Positions 62,848 to 64,000 of a stretch of 64,000 nt of DNA are shown here, in pieces; position 1 is the first letter of the stretch; the number at the start of each line of letters is the position of its first letter. The DNA comes from Comamonas testosteroni (GTDB taxonomy: Bacteria; Pseudomonadota; Gammaproteobacteria; Burkholderiales; Burkholderiaceae_C), in NCBI RefSeq assembly GCF_000761245.1, contig NZ_AWOR01000068.1:1-64000 (forward strand), written 5' to 3'. Made by a program: the position numbers and the translations under genes. The notes under the pieces were generated by a model. The model was not told the DNA's origin. It searched no databases and saw only the letters and a list, made by a program, of their open reading frames with translations.

Positions 62848-64000
62848 ATGTCTTCATCCCCATCCCAACCTTCCCGCCTTGCCCGCCACCATGCGATCGC
62901 GGCTGCCATCGCACTGCTGGCCCTGCAGCTGCCTCCTGGCGCTCAGGCTCAGGCAGCACCGGCCACGGCCGCCAGCACCGACTTCCACATTCCCGCTCAG
63001 CCGCTGGACCAGGCGCTGGCCCAGCTGGCCCGCCAGGCTGGCCTGCAACTATTGGCCGCGCCCGAACTGGTGCAGGGCCGACGCGCGCCCGCCGTGGAAG
63101 GGCGCCTGAGCACGACAGCAGCCGTAGCCCGGCTGCTGCGCGGCAGCGGGCTGGAAGGCCATGTGAGCCAGGGCACGCTGGTGGTGGAAACGCCTGCCGG
63201 CACCGGATCCCTGCCCGAAGTCACGGTCTCCGCCGTGGGCGAGACCACGACCACCGAAGGCTCGGGCTCCTACACCACGGGGCTGATGAGCACCTCCACC
63301 AAGCTGCCGCTGTCTATCCGCGAGACGCCGCAGTCCCTGACCGTGGTCACGCGCCAGAAGATGGATGACCAGGGCATGCTATCCATCGACGACGTGGCCA
63401 ACAGCGCCACCGGCATCACCATCAACCGCTGGAGCGACGACCGGGCGCGCTATTTCTCGCGCGGCTTCGTGATCGGCTCCTTCCTGCAGGACGGCGTGCC
63501 CGTCTCGTATGAAACCGATACCTCCACCTACGACACCATGGCCATGTACGACCATGTGGAAGTGGTGCGCGGCCCCACGGGGCTGATGACGGGCGTGGGC
63601 GATCCTTCGGGCACGATCAACTTCGTGCGCAAGCGCGCGCCGCGCACCACCCAGCGCTCGGCCACGCTGCGCGCCGGCAGCTGGAACCAGGCCGTGGGCG
63701 AGATCGATGTGGGGGGCTCCTTCAACGAGGACGGCTCGGCGCGCGGGCGCGTCGTGGCCTCGCTGCAGTCGCGCGACCACTTCATCGATGGCTACGGCAG
63801 CCGCCGCCAGCTGCTGTACGGCACCGCCGAATTCGACCTGGGGCGCGACACCACGCTGAGCGTGGGCGGCTCCTATGTCAACGAAGACAACCCCGGCTCG
63901 CAATGGATGGGCGTGCCGATGGGCTTCGATGGCTCTTTCCTCGACATTGCGCGATCCAGGCGTTTCTCGCCCTCCTGGAGCAAATGGGACAAGAAGGAGG
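62848..64000 (+). CDS. TonB-dependent siderophore receptor with N-terminal signalling domain (3' end missing)
   Basis: At least 384 codons, open to the window end. Signal peptide at about 1-35 (ends AQAQAA). The STN signalling domain is at about 45-115 (FHIPAQPLDQALAQLARQAG), which contacts FecR in the periplasm. A TonB-box-like LPEVTVSAV is at 122-130, then the plug domain with LPLSIRETPQSLTVVTRQ and VEVVRGPTGLMTGVGDPSG. The barrel begins near residue 260. It is the FpvA/FhuE/FecA-type transducer. The substrate, probably a ferric siderophore, is unknown. Confidence 0.9.
   Translation, partial: MSSSPSQPSRLARHHAIAAAIALLALQLPPGAQAQAAPATAASTDFHIPAQPLDQALAQLARQAGLQLLAAPELVQGRRAPAVEGRLSTTAAVARLLRGSGLEGHVSQGTLVVETPAGTGSLPEVTVSAVGETTTTEGSGSYTTGLMSTSTKLPLSIRETPQSLTVVTRQKMDDQGMLSIDDVANSATGITINRWSDDRARYFSRGFVIGSFLQDGVPVSYETDTSTYDTMAMYDHVEVVRGPTGLMTGVGDPSGTINFVRKRAPRTTQRSATLRAGSWNQAVGEIDVGGSFNEDGSARGRVVASLQSRDHFIDGYGSRRQLLYGTAEFDLGRDTTLSVGGSYVNEDNPGSQWMGVPMGFDGSFLDIARSRRFSPSWSKWDKKE

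Noticed and set aside
61578-62909. 443-codon minus-strand frame opposite the sigma/FecR fusion
   Set aside because: Low-complexity shadow with no recognisable domain.
1-64000. tRNA, rRNA, CRISPR, insertion sequences, prophage genes
   Set aside because: None with recognisable structure was seen when reading both strands. Small RNAs cannot be excluded.

Overview
The window is a GC-rich chromosomal segment of a beta-proteobacterium, most likely the family Comamonadaceae and probably Comamonas or a close relative such as Delftia. The reasons are the accB-accC-prmA order, the complete division and cell-wall cluster, an Ala/Lys-rich H1-like protein, tandem Bug-type solute-binding proteins, and DksA of the low-cysteine type. 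This is judged from gene content only. I see no tRNA, rRNA, CRISPR array, transposase or prophage gene.

Layout: 1-7.0 kb holds the end of a histone H1-like gene, then on the minus strand a PfkB kinase, a zinc-ribbon/DUF3426 membrane protein, prmA, accC, accB, a TlpA thioredoxin and a conserved unknown. 7.3-11.2 kb has mpl, two small genes (one YqcC family) and a DAHP synthase gene. That gene is preceded by a leader peptide with seven consecutive aromatic residues and an intrinsic terminator, which is a candidate attenuator. 11.8-14.8 kb holds tldD and rodA. 15.0-21.2 kb is a plus-strand series: YqiA-like esterase, RNB exoribonuclease, TonB-like protein, aroE, mtgA, ruvC. An RcnB-like gene faces it.

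From 41.0 down to 22.0 kb on the minus strand lies one full dcw cluster: mraZ, rsmH, ftsL, ftsI, murE, murF, mraY, murD, ftsW, murG, murC, ddl, ftsQ, ftsA, ftsZ, lpxC and a small coupled membrane ORF. Most neighbours from ftsL to ftsQ overlap by 4 bp, so translation is probably coupled. MurD carries an acidic N-terminal extension of about 140 residues. Together with mpl, rodA and mtgA the window covers most of peptidoglycan synthesis and recycling. Upstream come hslVU, a STAS-domain protein, dksA, a His-rich COG0523 GTPase, and the xerC-DUF484-dapF set.

50.3-58.6 kb is an accessory catabolic block: a MarR regulator, acyl-CoA dehydrogenase, two near-identical Bug proteins, an SDR, a feruloyl-CoA-synthase-like ligase and a crotonase. 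It looks like uptake, CoA activation and beta-oxidation-type breakdown of an aromatic or phenylpropanoid acid. A perfect palindrome lies in the probable crotonase promoter. 58.8-64.0 kb has a NUDIX/metallo-beta-lactamase fusion, an S4/pseudouridine-synthase homologue without the catalytic Asp, and an iron-signalling unit: Fur-box-like site, one-protein ECF sigma/FecR fusion, and a TonB-dependent receptor cut by the window end.

Two patterns run across the window. A two-hairpin, roughly 90-nt element starts within about 12 nt of the stop codon of six unrelated genes, in the same orientation as the gene. Short AT-rich stretches containing GCTATCAA recur between and inside genes.
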